This document shows positions 9,742 through 20,118 of a stretch of 64,000 nucleotides of DNA, one piece after another. Each line of letters starts with the position of its first letter. Position 1 is the stretch's first letter. The notes beneath the pieces are model-generated. The model was not told the origin of the DNA. It was given only the letters and a program-made list of their open reading frames with translations, and did not search any database. The DNA comes from Paramacrobiotus metropolitanus (taxonomy: Eukaryota; Tardigrada; Eutardigrada; Parachela; Macrobiotidae): positions 43,781-107,780 of the forward strand of contig NW_026570457.1 in NCBI RefSeq assembly GCF_019649055.1. The letters run 5' to 3'. The position numbers were made by a program, and so were the translations under genes.

Positions 9742-11382
9742 TTGGAACCCGGAGGCTTAACGGATGAGGCCCGAGTCGGGTCTCTCCGAGCGGTCGGATG
9801 GAAGCAGACGACCAGAATGCGTCGTCCAGTACCGAAGAATACTCCGCTTCAAGGATGCAAAGTCATCACCAACTGGAATGACCTCGCAACCGCAGATGTT
9901 CGCATAATTAACGTCATCGTACCGGACGATCCGGGCTCACAAGGCGAGTCGAGGGTCGGAACCGCAAGGGTACGAGTAACCGGAACAGCCGAACCGGAGG
10001 CTTCGGGTTCACAAGGCGAACCCGAGGATGAAGAAGAGAAACCCATGGAGTCCAATAAGGAACTACGCAGACTGCAGCTCCGGGACCCTTACCTCCGGAA
10101 ACTGATCGATGAAATGGAGAATCAAGATCAGCTGGACCACAAGTCCCGGCTACTGGAACATTACCAGATGAGCGGAGGCGTACTTTACCGCTTGACCACC
10201 TATAACACCAAGCTGGAACGGCGCTTTGTGGTCCCGCTCTTCATGCGAAAAGGCATCATCCGGGCACTTCATGACGGAAAGACCGGCAACCACTTCGGTC
10301 GTGTGAAGACTCTGGAGGCAGCGAAGCTCCGGTACTACTGGGATCGGATGCTGACCGACGTCCACGACTATGTGGATAACTGCCCCCGGTGTACCCTGGT
10401 GAACAAGCCCCGGACCAAACCACCCGGTAAACTCCAGAAGATGGAGGTCGGAGAACCCTGGTTCCGCGTATATGCGGACTTTAAAGGACCCTTACCTCGG
10501 ACAGAGACAAAGGGATACCAGTATATTGCGGTCATCACCGACCAGTTCACCAAGTTCACCATCGCCCGAGCAACCAAGACAAACTCTGCAAAAGAGTTCG
10601 AAAAATTCTTTGTGGAAGATGTCCTGCTTAAGTACGGCATGCCGACCCACCTTCACACCGATCAAGGATCCCACTTTACGGCTAAGACCTTCGCCAAGGT
10701 GGCTAAGATCTTTGGAATCCAGCATACATTCGGAACAGCCTACCACCCAGAAGGACAAGGCCAAGTTGAACGTTCCATGCAGACGATATGGGACGGAATC
10801 AGGAAGTATTGCGACGCTAAGGATGGTCACAGATGGCACCGAGCCCTGCAATATGTGGTATGCGGAATCAACCGAGCAAAACACGCGACCACCGGGTTTT
10901 CACCCTACTATATGCTGTACGGACGGCAGATGACCATACACCAGGATGTCATCACCGGAACCAATGCACCGGAGCAGTACACTGATAAGGAGCAGTACAT
11001 CCGACGGATGAAAGAACGGCTCCAGCGGGCACATGACATCGCAAAGACGAATATCGACGAAGCGTTCGAAAAGAGTGCCGAAATCTACAATAAGAAGAAG
11101 TCAAACCCGGACTTCCGAAAAAGAGACCTAGTCCTGGTGGAGTATCCCAATAAGGATCCCACCAGGAAGGAACGATACGATGGTGTATGGACTGTTCTTG
11201 ACCATCGCGGACCCAACAACCTTTGGCTCCGAAATGTCGATACCGGAAAGGAAGATGTCGTCGCGGTGGATCGCTGTAAGCACCACCCAAGCAACAAGCG
11301 CCGACGAATAACCCGGTCATACGTCAGAAGCGACCCGAGGGAACCACGGATAACAACCTTGCAACGGTGCCAGACCCCATGA
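9742..11382 (+). CDS. Integrase, catalytic triad intact
   Basis: The frame is open for 546 codons. The N-terminal HHCC zinc site has His at residues 177 and 184 and Cys at 214 and 217. The catalytic triad is Asp246, Asp307 and Glu343, i.e. the DD35E spacing of retroviral-type integrases, inside YADFKGPL, HTDQGSHF and GQGQVERSM. A GPY/F-like segment is not obvious; no chromodomain is seen. There is no ATG at the frame start, so the protein would be made as part of Pol. Integrase inserts the new DNA copy into the host chromosome. The frame ends at 11382 and a Lys-rich AT-hook tail follows in another frame. Confidence 0.9.
   Translation: MEPGGLTDEARVGSLRAVGWKQTTRMRRPVPKNTPLQGCKVITNWNDLATADVRIINVIVPDDPGSQGESRVGTARVRVTGTAEPEASGSQGEPEDEEEKPMESNKELRRLQLRDPYLRKLIDEMENQDQLDHKSRLLEHYQMSGGVLYRLTTYNTKLERRFVVPLFMRKGIIRALHDGKTGNHFGRVKTLEAAKLRYYWDRMLTDVHDYVDNCPRCTLVNKPRTKPPGKLQKMEVGEPWFRVYADFKGPLPRTETKGYQYIAVITDQFTKFTIARATKTNSAKEFEKFFVEDVLLKYGMPTHLHTDQGSHFTAKTFAKVAKIFGIQHTFGTAYHPEGQGQVERSMQTIWDGIRKYCDAKDGHRWHRALQYVVCGINRAKHATTGFSPYYMLYGRQMTIHQDVITGTNAPEQYTDKEQYIRRMKERLQRAHDIAKTNIDEAFEKSAEIYNKKKSNPDFRKRDLVLVEYPNKDPTRKERYDGVWTVLDHRGPNNLWLRNVDTGKEDVVAVDRCKHHPSNKRRRITRSYVRSDPREPRITTLQRCQTP
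9934..10025 (+). repeat. Two ACAAGGC-loop hairpins
   Basis: At 9934-9950 GGCTC/GAGTC (one wobble) closes ACAAGGC. At 10003-10025 the same loop is closed by an 8-bp perfect stem TCGGGTTC/GAACCCGA. Both encode Gly-Ser-Gln-Gly-Glu. The loop is constant and the stems differ but stay paired. Confidence 0.7.
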
Positions 11383-12097
11383 GGGTCGGCCCGCTCGCAA
11401 CACCCGGGCCCGAAAGGCTGAATTAGCCGAAGAAAAGCCTGAAGAATCGGCTAAAGACCCTAAGCAACCGGACTTGACGTCGGTGCAGGACCCCGATAAG
11501 GGTAGGCCCGGCAAACCAAGTCCGGTCGCCAACCTTGGACCGGAGAAGCCGAAAGGTAAACGAGGCCGACCGAGGAAGAAGCCCCCGTCGGACTTCGAAA
11601 CACCAGCCCTGCAAGAATTGCAGAAGCAGGCCATCATAGAAGATGAAATTGCGGCTACACTTGGGCAACCGGTGGACTTAGCCAAATCACCCAAATCAGC
11701 CGAGGCTACCCCGGATAAGCCGGAAGACATAGCCAAGAAGCCTAAGGCTACCTCGAAGAAGTCGAAGGAGCCCAAATCACCAAAGGAAAAACCGGCCAAA
11801 GAGAAGAAACCGGTGAAGAAGCGGGAAAAGAAGCAACCCGACACACCCGCCCCGGTCGCATCGACCAGTAACCAGGCTGAACCCCCGACTCCGAAGCGAA
11901 AGTATGGGACAGCAAAGAAGCCCAAGCTAACAGTCCAAGAAGTGCTTGAAGAGGCTCAAGAAGCCGAAGACGAAGCCCACAAGGACATCCTCGACAGAAT
12001 TGCCGAGGGACGGGCTGAACCCGCAACTAAAGTTAAGAAGCCAAAGGCTCGAAAGGTTCCCACCTCGGTGGTTGAACCTCGGCCACAGGCCAACTGA
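11353..12097 (+). CDS. Lys/Pro-rich tail with AT-hook, follows integrase
   Basis: This frame is open from about 11353 and overlaps the end of the integrase frame, so it probably was the C-terminal tail of Pol before a frameshift, or is reached by one. It encodes a KGKRGRPRKK segment at about 11548-11578, an AT-hook core (GRP flanked by basic residues) that binds the minor groove of AT-rich DNA. The rest is Lys, Pro, Glu and Ala rich, with a short acidic helical stretch (EEAQEAEDEAHKDI) near the end. AT-hook tails occur on some chromatin proteins; here it could steer integration. It lacks an ATG at the start. The function is inferred. Confidence 0.55.
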
Positions 12098-13209
12098 AAT
12101 GAAATCCGCCGGTAGCCGGACCCCAAAAGGGACACGGCTCAGCATAAGACCGGTAAATGTACACCCTTACGTTCCCAATAGGGACCTGGACAAATCTTTC
12201 CGAGACCGGAGAAACCGGACCCCCGGACAGCATTCCACCCGGAACTTGTCACGGCAGCCTGCTACTGGCCGGACCCTCAATAAGGGATACGGCAACTGAA
12301 ATCCATCTCATGACGCTGGCAGCACACCCTCAACGGGACACGAAACCCAATAGGTTCCCCAACAAGCACCTGACACCCCCAGTCAGCTTATCGGTAGCAA
12401 CGAGGCTACCCCCGGTACAACCTTCGATGGCGGTAGTGACCCCAATAGGGTTGACCCCACCTCTTCAAATAAAGCCAACTGGCCCGTACCATCGCTCGGA
12501 GAATCGCGCCGACGGACGAAGGCTAGCCATCAAGGACGATCGGAGGCTCAGCATGGGCCCGGTAAGCTTGGACACCAGCAAACCCCCGATGAACTAGGAC
12601 TCACCGGTAGCCGGACCCCAATAGGGTTAGGCTTACCATAAAACCGGTCAAGAAGGACATGACGACGTCTCCAATATAGCCGTTGACGAACTTCACCCGG
12701 ACAGACTGGAAGGGAAGTATCGCAGATCGCGTTAACCACGTTCTGCTACCCGTTCGGACCCTCAATAAGGGATACGACGGTAGAACGCTCGCAGACCGCG
12801 GAAACTACATCTTTTACACGACCGGACCCTCAATAAGGGATACGGTGGGTTAACTCACCCGGTACTATGTCCAACGAACCCTATGGAACGGACTCCCCGG
12901 ATTGACCCGGCAACTACGAGTGAAGCCGTCGGAATTTCAGTGCTCGCACCGTACCGGAACGTCTTCCGCGGTTTCCCCCGGACAGAATCCGTCAGAACTT
13001 TCGGATCCTCCGGCACCAACAACCTTCATGGCTCAACCTTCGTGTCCTTAACCACATCTGCTACCAACATCGCAGATCGCGTCTTCAACCACGATCAACT
13101 ACCATCACCGGCCCAGAACGGAGCCTTTACCCGAGCCAATACTGTCCAAGACCGCAGACCGCGGCTTTCAACCACATCAAGGATCATCATCGAACCCAAC
13201 AGGCCCGGC
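12098..13209 (+). other. Non-coding 3' region with CAATA hairpins
   Basis: Short open frames here show no conserved motif. CAATA or CAATAA-loop hairpins recur at about 12168, 12269, 12344, 12436, 12612, 12760 and 12826, mostly with ACCC/GGGT-type stems. The base use (frequent CCGGAC) matches the rest of element 1. Confidence 0.6.
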
Positions 13210-13622
13210 ATCAACCCTCTCAACATTGCCCAATAGGCGACCGGAGACGAAAATAAGGGTTGTTGCCCGGACAGATCGTCCTGCAGACTGTAACCACGAC
13301 TGGCCTGTGGACTTTAAACCAGCCAACACGGATGCCAGCAAACTCTAACTTGGCAGCCGAATCTAACCCTGGGATTCAACCTTTGGGCCCTGGAATCGAC
13401 TTCAGAGTCCGGCTTCAACCCTTCCAATGTTGCCCAATAGGCGACAGAGGTGTAAAACAGGGTTTTTGCCCGGACATAATGTTAAGCAAACATGATTTGA
13501 AGCAGAATACAAACCTACCATCGGACTCTAGCTTCGTAGCCGAGGTTGCCACTGGACTTCAACTTTTCAACCGAGGCTAACCCTCGGATTGGACCCTCGA
13601 GGCCTGGCTCAGCCCGGTCTAT

Positions 13623-13639
13623 GTTACCCAATAGGTGAC
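13623..13639 (+). repeat. CAATA-loop hairpin in the 3' array
   Basis: GTTACC and GGTGAC pair around CAATA with one wobble. Neighbouring array units have TTGCC/GGCGA instead. Confidence 0.7.
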
Positions 13640-13805
13640 TGGACACGAAATCACGGGTTTTGTCCGGATGAAAACCTCGGAGCATCGAGGAGGAACCCCC
13701 GAACCAACTGGGGGCCGGACCTTGCCCGGAGATATACCTTTTATCGGATCAACAGGGCTCAGACCCTGCCCAGAAGCCTAATACCCCGGTAGCAACCCTA
13801 CCCTC

Positions 13806-13822
13806 AGCACCCAATAGGTGCT
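13806..13822 (+). repeat. CAATA-loop hairpin, perfect stem
   Basis: AGCACC and GGTGCT pair perfectly around CAATA. Compared with the neighbouring array units the change is on both sides of the stem. Confidence 0.8.
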
Positions 13823-14525
13823 AAAGGATGACTTAAAGGGTTCTGCCCGGATGGATCCTTTATCAAACCGTTGACCATGGCTCGCCTTGGACTTAGAATC
13901 ATCATCCGAGGCTGCCAACGGACTTAAACTTTTGACCGGGGCTACCCTCGGGTTTGACCCCTCGGACCCCGGATTTGACGTCAGAGTCCGGCATTAACCC
14001 TTCCAATGTTGCCCAACAGGCGACAGAGGACAATTATGGGGTTTTGCCCGGACAGGACCTTCAACCGACCCAGTAACAATGACTCTAATATGGCAGCCGA
14101 AGATCCCACCGGACTTTAACTTTGAAGCCGAGGCTGCAATTGGACTTTAACTTTTTCACCGAAGATGAACCTCGGATTGGACCCTTGGAGTTCGGCATTA
14201 ACCCTCCCGATGTTGCCCAATAGGCGACAGAGGACCATAACAGGGTTTTTGCCCGGACAAGGTATCTAGCGCATCGCGTAACCACGATCTGCCAAAGCAG
14301 CCACGGATCCCATCGGACTTTACCTCAATAACCGAGGCTGCGATTGGACTTCAACTGTCTGACCGAGGCTGACCCTCACATACCGAGGTTACCCCGGATC
14401 AGACCCTTCAAAGCCTGACATCAACCGGTCCAAGTTGCCCAATAGGCGACAGGACGCAAAATTACGGTTTTTGTCCGGACGAAACCTTTGAAAACCGGTA
14501 CTTTACCGGATAATTCGCCCGTAAG

Positions 14526-14542
14526 AAGACCCAATAGGTCTT
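14526..14542 (+). repeat. CAATA-loop hairpin, perfect stem
   Basis: AAGACC and GGTCTT pair perfectly around CAATA, in non-coding 3' sequence. Confidence 0.8.
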
Positions 14543-14977
14543 ATTCCTAACCCAGAGAGGATGCATCATGGCTTTCGCGGATCGCGACGGTGCCTCTCCA
14601 TTCACCTGACCTTTTGAACCCCTGTAACGGAGGTTCCATTCAACTTTAACCGGAGGATTCCCGGTCGGAAGTGAGTTTCAAGCCCGTTTCTCACCCGGCT
14701 ACGGTGATTCCACCATCTTACCCGAAGTCAACCGGTCGGAAGTAGGCTTAAGCCCGGCCTACTTGACCCTATACTGAAGTTTTACCGGTATCATCGGGTA
14801 TCCCGAGAACCGATGCCTCGGACTCGGATGACAGGATAACTGTTGGACAGGAGACCCAGGAAACGGACGTCGTCCGTGTCGGAATAAGCCCCGGATCAAA
14901 GACCCGGACCAAAGACTTTGATATTTTTTTTTAACTTTCTTTTAACCTTGAAATGATGTTTATTTAGAATTTAACTT

Positions 14978-14989
14978 GAGAGAGAGAGA
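14978..14989 (+). promoter_or_regulatory. Polypurine tract of element 1
   Basis: A GAGAGAGAGAGA run lies just before a TG that starts the 3' LTR. Such a tract primes plus-strand DNA synthesis. Its position 3' of the repeat array and 5' of the LTR fits. Confidence 0.6.
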
Positions 14990-14990
14990 T

Positions 14991-15628
14991 TGATGTTTTA
15001 TTTTTATTTTCGCCGTTACGGATCGTCATCAACAGAAGCCTACACCGGTCCAACAAGAAACCCGACCGACCTCCGGATTTCTGCCGTGAGTTGTATCGCC
15101 ACCACGGGTCCGGAGGAGAACGCGTGACCGGAGAGACCCACACCGGACACCCCGAGGCGCAGCCACCGACCCCAATAGGGTCGTGTGCGGAGCGGGCACT
15201 GGGACGGTATGAGACCGGGTCCTTCGCAGGGGCTCGGACTCCCGCCCAGAGGCATGTCAGGCCGGTCGCTATGGCAGCCTACGAGATGGCAGCCAGCGAC
15301 AGCCCTGCTTCCGGTGTGCTGACTGAGACACACGGAGTCGCACTCGCTATCGTACGCCGTATCGGCCTCGACTCAGGCTCAGCTACGCCTTGCCACACCT
15401 ACGGCTTTACGTCTCGGCCAATCAGCGTTCGTTCGCTCGTGTTGGATTTGCCCAGTGCCGCAGATAGGCATTTTCTATGTTACGGCTCATTCAGCCGCTT
15501 ATTCCAGTTTAGTCATGATTTTCTCTCACGCTGGCCACTTGCCATGCGTTATGCCCATGCTTTACTGCTGTACACAATAAAGCCTCATTACTCACTATCG
15601 TGAGCCCTCTGTGTTGTGCTGCTGATAG
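14991..15628 (+). repeat. 3' LTR of element 1
   Basis: The LTR is taken to start at TGATGTTT directly after the polypurine tract. It has a CCAAT box near 15419, a CAGTTTAGTC initiator-like site near 15507 and a polyadenylation signal AATAAA at 15576-15581. The CAATA hairpin at 15167 lies inside it. The end is placed at about 15628, where a terminal-inverted-repeat element begins, but without the 5' LTR it cannot be proven. A 170-codon open frame at 15091 is taken as chance. Confidence 0.6.
15167..15183 (+). repeat. CAATA-loop hairpin inside the LTR
   Basis: CGACCC and GGGTCG pair perfectly around CAATA. Being inside the LTR it would occur at both ends of an intact element. Confidence 0.8.
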
Positions 15629-16112
15629 TTGGAGTTAGGAAGTGGATCGAACGCGTTGAACGGTGGCTAATGGGAAAATTGCGCAAAACGCTACACAATG
15701 CCTGCCACACAACGACCGTTGAATAGCGTTCGAAAGTTCTTGTGTTTTGGTAACACTGATTAGCCCGTTTAATACTGATATAATTCTTTTGGAGTTCCAA
15801 TCCACGCATTTTCCTGATTTTTCCTCCCGTGTACAGCAGATTTTCCATGTCAGTTTATTTAGTTTAAAAATTTTAAGCGCAAACTTTGACTTTTTTTTAC
15901 TAACGGTGTTGCTTTTCCCCCTTATAAAAGATCTGCTCGACAAACTTTTAATTTTTGACAACATCACAATTTGCAAGTCTGGCGGACTCGTTATCTGCGT
16001 TACATGATTTCCTTCTGATTGGCCGTCATTTTTGCTGTTGTGCGGCGTGCTGCGGTTGCGCACTTCCAATATTGGCCACGGTTCAATTCGTTCGATCGAC
16101 TTCCGACTCCAA
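15629..16112. mobile_element. Terminal-inverted-repeat element, ~484 bp
   Basis: The left end (TTGGAGTTAGGAAGTGGATC) and the reverse complement of the right end (TTGGAGTCGGAAGTCGATC) agree over about 50 bases with roughly 75-80% identity, continuing through GAACG and GCGCAA blocks. Between the ends the sequence is AT-rich with no meaningful ORF. This is a MITE-like or old DNA-transposon remnant. No target-site duplication is clear. It abuts the Gypsy LTR. Confidence 0.55.
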
Positions 16113-17139
16113 ACATTCTACTTACACCTGTTTCGCCGCCTCACTATTATTCTAATTAGCTGAAAAACAGTAATTTTTAATTTCGAAAGGGGTAATTTCA
16201 AATTTCCGCTTCCAGGACATCCTTGAAATCTACTCAATTTTTCAAAATAATTCATAAAAAAGTTCAGCTTCAAGACAATCTTGGTTTGACTTAAAATTCC
16301 TATGTTAAAAACATTGCTCTTTCAAGCGAAACTAAGATGACGACAATCATGCACTGGGCGGACCCAGCGCACCATCGTAAACCAGACCGCCATTTTCTTG
16401 AGCCACCCGGTACGATCTAGGGACATGTCCTATCTAGGGACACGGGTTAGGACAAACTGGATCAGCTAAATAACGCTGTCGTGCAAGTACAATCATACAT
16501 CTAATACCGTGGTTGCTATGTAACGTACGATGCCCGGTACAGCACCGCAGTACGAAACTCCTGCGCATAGCCACTTCGCGTTTGCAGCGAGCCTTTCCAA
16601 TCACAGCTTGAGCTAGGGTAGCTCTTGCTTAAGTGCAGCGGTTGCGCTCCGGAGATTGCAACCGTATAGGTGACATTGACGGCAGAATGTGTTAAAAAAG
16701 TAGAAGTTGAAATCGAACGTTCTATTTAGCAGTTTCATCGAAAATACCGGTAACAGCATCGACTGCATCGTTATCGCTTATATGCGACCGTGGATGGTAT
16801 ATACAGAACAGTAACGGAACTGCTTACGTTAGTGATTCAATAATAACCGCTGTTTCCGAGGTTTTTACTGTTACGATCTAAAATTAATACACTTTCCAAA
16901 TTCCAAATGTGGATCTGTCTAAAGACATTGCCGCATTTAAACGCAACGGCAAGTTGGCAACAACGGGAAATGGATGGGCGCAGGCACAGCACATACGGCA
17001 GTCATCTGCCCACAGGCGGCGGTTTGAACCCTATGTTTGCACTTCCAGTTCCGACCGTTTTTCATCGCTCCTACTTCATCGCTTCAGTAGTAATCGCTCT
17101 GTACTCTTGATTAAAAGCGGTGCCCGTTTTACGGTTTAC

Positions 17140-17183
17140 GGCTGACTTCGCCGACTCACTAATGTGAGTCGGCGAAGTCAGCC
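17140..17183. repeat. 44-bp perfect palindrome
   Basis: Two perfect 20-base arms starting GGCTGACTTCGCC flank a TAAT loop. Part of one arm (CCGACTCAC plus ATTAGTG) is repeated directly after it to about 17197. Confidence 0.9.
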
Positions 17184-17438
17184 GACTCACATTAGTGTGA
17201 ATATTAATGTGAACAAAACTCGGGAGCTATTTTTCCAGCTGTTTATCAAGTTACTCAAGTATTTCGATATGTTTTCAAGTCAGTCTGGAACGATGTCATT
17301 ATTGCTGCACTGAGGGCATTTCACAATTTATCGAATCGACGATTAACATACTCAGTACGTTTTGAGAAAACTATCTGACACGTTTGGCTGTTGGCTGTTG
17401 CTGATAATTGTGCATCCGACTTTTTGTTGCAGAGGGGG

Positions 17439-17478
17439 AAATCCAAATTCATCCCCGTTAGGGAATGAATTTGGATTT
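17439..17478. repeat. 14-bp-arm inverted repeat upstream of gene A
   Basis: Arms AAATCCAAATTCAT and ATGAATTTGGATTT are perfect complements around a 12-base loop. The AAATCC/GGATTT words recur in the palindrome clusters near 36.5 and 37.4 kb. Confidence 0.8.
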
Positions 17479-17540
17479 TTCATTGCTGTGTCTGCACTGA
17501 ATTGGAACTCATTTTGACTATCTTTGTGCGTGTTAGCTGA

Positions 17541-20118
17541 ATGGTGAGTTATGTAATCGGGATCATGTTCCAACCATCGTTTGCCAGCGCGGAGCGTCGA
17601 GGAACAGTTCCTCAGATCGTCAGTCGGATGCGGGCCGTTTTACATAACGGAGAGTTGAGTGACATTAAGTTTGCCGTGGGACACGATCATGGCGATGTTA
17701 AGATCTTTCCAGCCCATAAGTACGCGCCATAAACCCAGTGGCAAGGCGGTTCGTGTTTTGGCGTAATTCGGTTTTGGCGTAATTCGACTTTCTCTAGGTT
17801 CGCTCTTAGCATCAGCAGCGACGTGTTTCACACCATGTTTTACGGGAATTGGCCCAGCACAGGACTGGATGTGATCGAAATCCCTGAAATCTCTCCTGAA
17901 GGCTTCGCTAATATGCTGAGGTACGGTACAGGCCCGTACAGCAGCCTAATTTTGCGTTTTTTATTACTGTACTGCCAAGCGCCAGATACTATTTTTGGCA
18001 TAGTACACTAACCATTAGTACAGTAACAAGAATTAAGAATTCTAATGCGGAGTTTAAATTAAATACGGTTCATCATTAAGGCGTTAACACTGCATTTTCT
18101 GGGCTTCGTGCAGTCAGGATCGATTGCCTCTGAGACAGTTATGTTCAAGAGAATATAAATCATAATATAAAAATTAAAACGAGCTCAATAAATTATCATT
18201 AATTATGCTCGATTTTCCGATTTAGTTCTTGCATGTCTTGCACGGAAAGTAGCTGTTTCGGTGTTTCTGTCAAAGTTTAGAAATAAAAGCCGTTTTACGT
18301 TGCCACCCTGGTGGTTGTAATTGGTGCAGCCGCCGGAAGCTGTTGTTCTTTGATCAGCGTGAAGCTTTTCGCACACCGTCCGTGTACCGTGTACGCACGA
18401 AGTAGTAAAGTACCGTCATAATTAAGCATGGGAAGCGATTTCCCGGAGATAGTGACGGCGAGATACAGACTACAGAGCAATTTCAAGGAGGTTTTGTGAT
18501 CCTCGTGCTCGTACGGCTCAAACGACTCCATGTGCCTCCCGGGCCGTGAAAACTGTGTGCAGCCACACACTCCCAGCTACAACACTTGCATGCTGATCCC
18601 CTCTGGAAAGGATACGCAAAGTCAGACATCTCTTTTCGCTGACTGGTACATATCAGCTCCGGATCGTGATGACACACGTTACCAGTCGATATCCACCGGC
18701 TAGTGCGCATTATGCTCAAATAACAGCTAGCGCTTGAAAGATACTAGTGCCTGACTTAGCGTAACAACAAAATACAGTACTATTGCTCGTAGTATCACTG
18801 TATCTTCTTATTTTTCAGCTATATCTACACAGATGTCGTGGAGAATCTAACACCCGAAAACGTCGTGCAAACACTCTATTGTGCCGACAAGTATGATCTG
18901 TCGTGGCTAGCGGAACGGTGCACAGACTTTGTCCTGGAGCAAGTGAAGCCCGACAATTGCCTGATGTATTTGGAAAATGTTAGCCTTGTCGATGCTACCA
19001 GAAATTGTTGCTAGTGTACCCGGAAACAATGTACCGTCTAATGATTTCTGTCTGCGCAGGCGTTACGGTGGACACCTGATTATGACCGCGTAGTGGAGAA
19101 ATATCTGGATTTTGTGGATGAACACAGTGTCGCCGTTCTCCAGTCGGAGAACTTCTCCGACATCGGGAAGAAGACGTTGGAGATGATTATTCGGCGGGAT
19201 ACGCTATCGGCCGAGGAGCATATCGTATGCACGGCGGTGGACAAGTGAGTGCAGGATTGTATGCAGGTTCTTCCAGAAAGTTCGTGTAGAATGTGCTCTG
19301 ACGTACACTTTCTAAAGCTGCCCGAAAACCTTGATAACGGGCTAATAAAGTAACGGTATATCGTTTGTCATATCAGTCGTACGAACCGTATGGCGGCCTG
19401 GTTCTTATAGATGGGCTACGGCGCAGTGCTTGCGCAGTCAGCTGGAACCTTCCTCCGTTAATCGCCGTGAAGTGCTGGGAGCTGCGCTCACCTTTGTCCG
19501 ATTTCCTGTGATGAGCGATTCCCAACTGGCTGATGGACCCCTTAAGGTAGCCGATGCGATGTTTCTCTTATAGCTAAGCATCATGCGCAGGGCGGAGGCC
19601 AGAAGTAACGATGCCGTAAATACCGTTGGTTTGTCATTTAGAGTGGTCTGCTGATCCCAGCTGAAATGTGTGACATTCACCTCTGGAGGCACGGCACCGT
19701 TAAGCCCGCTTTGCATTTCTTTCCTCACGCCGAGCCACGAGAACGTGGCGTACAGGAAATCAAGAAAGTTGCCTACAAACAGCGGGAACAAATATTTGTG
19801 ATGTGCGACGACGACAAATGGCATCCCGGAGAAATGGTGGGCATCCGGCAGTTTGAATTTGTCAATCTGTGGCATTCGGAGCAAGATAGACAAAATATAT
19901 CACCTTCGAGGATAATTCGGGCGACGGACATTCTGAAGCGGGGTCTGCCAGTTGATGCGCTCGTTAACGGAGTGTGGAAGGAAGGGACGTATGGCTGTCT
20001 GCGCGCCGGTCGGCATAATGTCAGCTTCGCCAGCCAAGAGCATGCTGTAGAGTTCAAGTTCCTCAAGATCGCCAGTAAGCACGTGGAGGAATGGAAATCG
20101 GCTAGGAAGAAACCATAG
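17541..20118 (+). CDS. Gene A: BTB-BACK protein with novel C-terminal domain
   Basis: Six exons read cleanly: 17541-17719, 17798-17920, 18819-18978, 19060-19244, 19411-19546 and 19642-20118. They total 1260 nt (419 residues) with GT-AG introns and consistent phases. BTB (about residues 28-150) shows LSDIKFAVG, VFHTMFYG and YIYTDVVE with CADKYDLSWLAERC. BACK (about 155-260) ends with NRREVLG and VRFPVMSDSQLADGP. An SGLL...DIHLW linker as in BTBD3/6 follows. The expected PHR domain is replaced by about 130 residues with RIIRATDIL and a GRHNVSF segment, similar to genes B and D. BTBD6-type proteins are CUL3 ubiquitin-ligase adaptors; the C-terminal part would choose the substrate. An alternative start is Met9 at 17565. 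Gene B follows 0.5 kb downstream. Confidence 0.85.

Larger units (their letters stand above)
13210..14490 (+). repeat. Degenerate ~200-bp tandem repeats, seven units
   Basis: A recognisable block starting GCCCAATAGGCGAC and ending about 50 bases later with TTTTTGCCCGGAC recurs at about 13215, 13433, 13627, 13809, 14009, 14214 and 14439. The spacing is 182-225 bp. Between blocks, phrases such as CCGAGGCT are shared. Every block begins with a CAATA or CAACA-loop hairpin. The array sits between the integrase tail and the 3' LTR and carries no long frame. Confidence 0.75.
1..15628 (+). mobile_element. Giant Ty3/Gypsy LTR retrotransposon, element 1
   Basis: The domain order gag, CCHC knuckle, aspartic protease, reverse transcriptase, RNase H, integrase is that of the Ty3/Gypsy group. 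The element is at least 15.6 kb, roughly twice or more the usual size, because of a long gag extension with a coiled coil, an acidic protease-RT linker, a Lys-rich post-integrase tail and about 2.4 kb of 3' repeats. The sequence at 1-598 does not match the 3' LTR, so the 5' LTR and primer site lie left of the window. Frame changes near 1325, 3000, 4050, 7540, 8365 and 8440 and in-frame stops at 1229 and 6179 show that this copy is dead or wrongly read. No envelope-like ORF is seen. The right boundary is uncertain by about 70 bp. Confidence 0.92.
16113..17540. other. Intergenic, with two palindromes
   Basis: No supported gene. A direct repeat TCTAGGGACA lies at 16416-16442. Perfect palindromes lie at 17140-17183 and 17439-17478. 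A 78-codon frame at 16909 resembles nothing I know. Confidence 0.5.

Noticed and set aside
15091-15603. 170-codon open frame
   Set aside because: It lies inside the LTR across U3 and the polyadenylation signal; no domain and the LTR explains the sequence.
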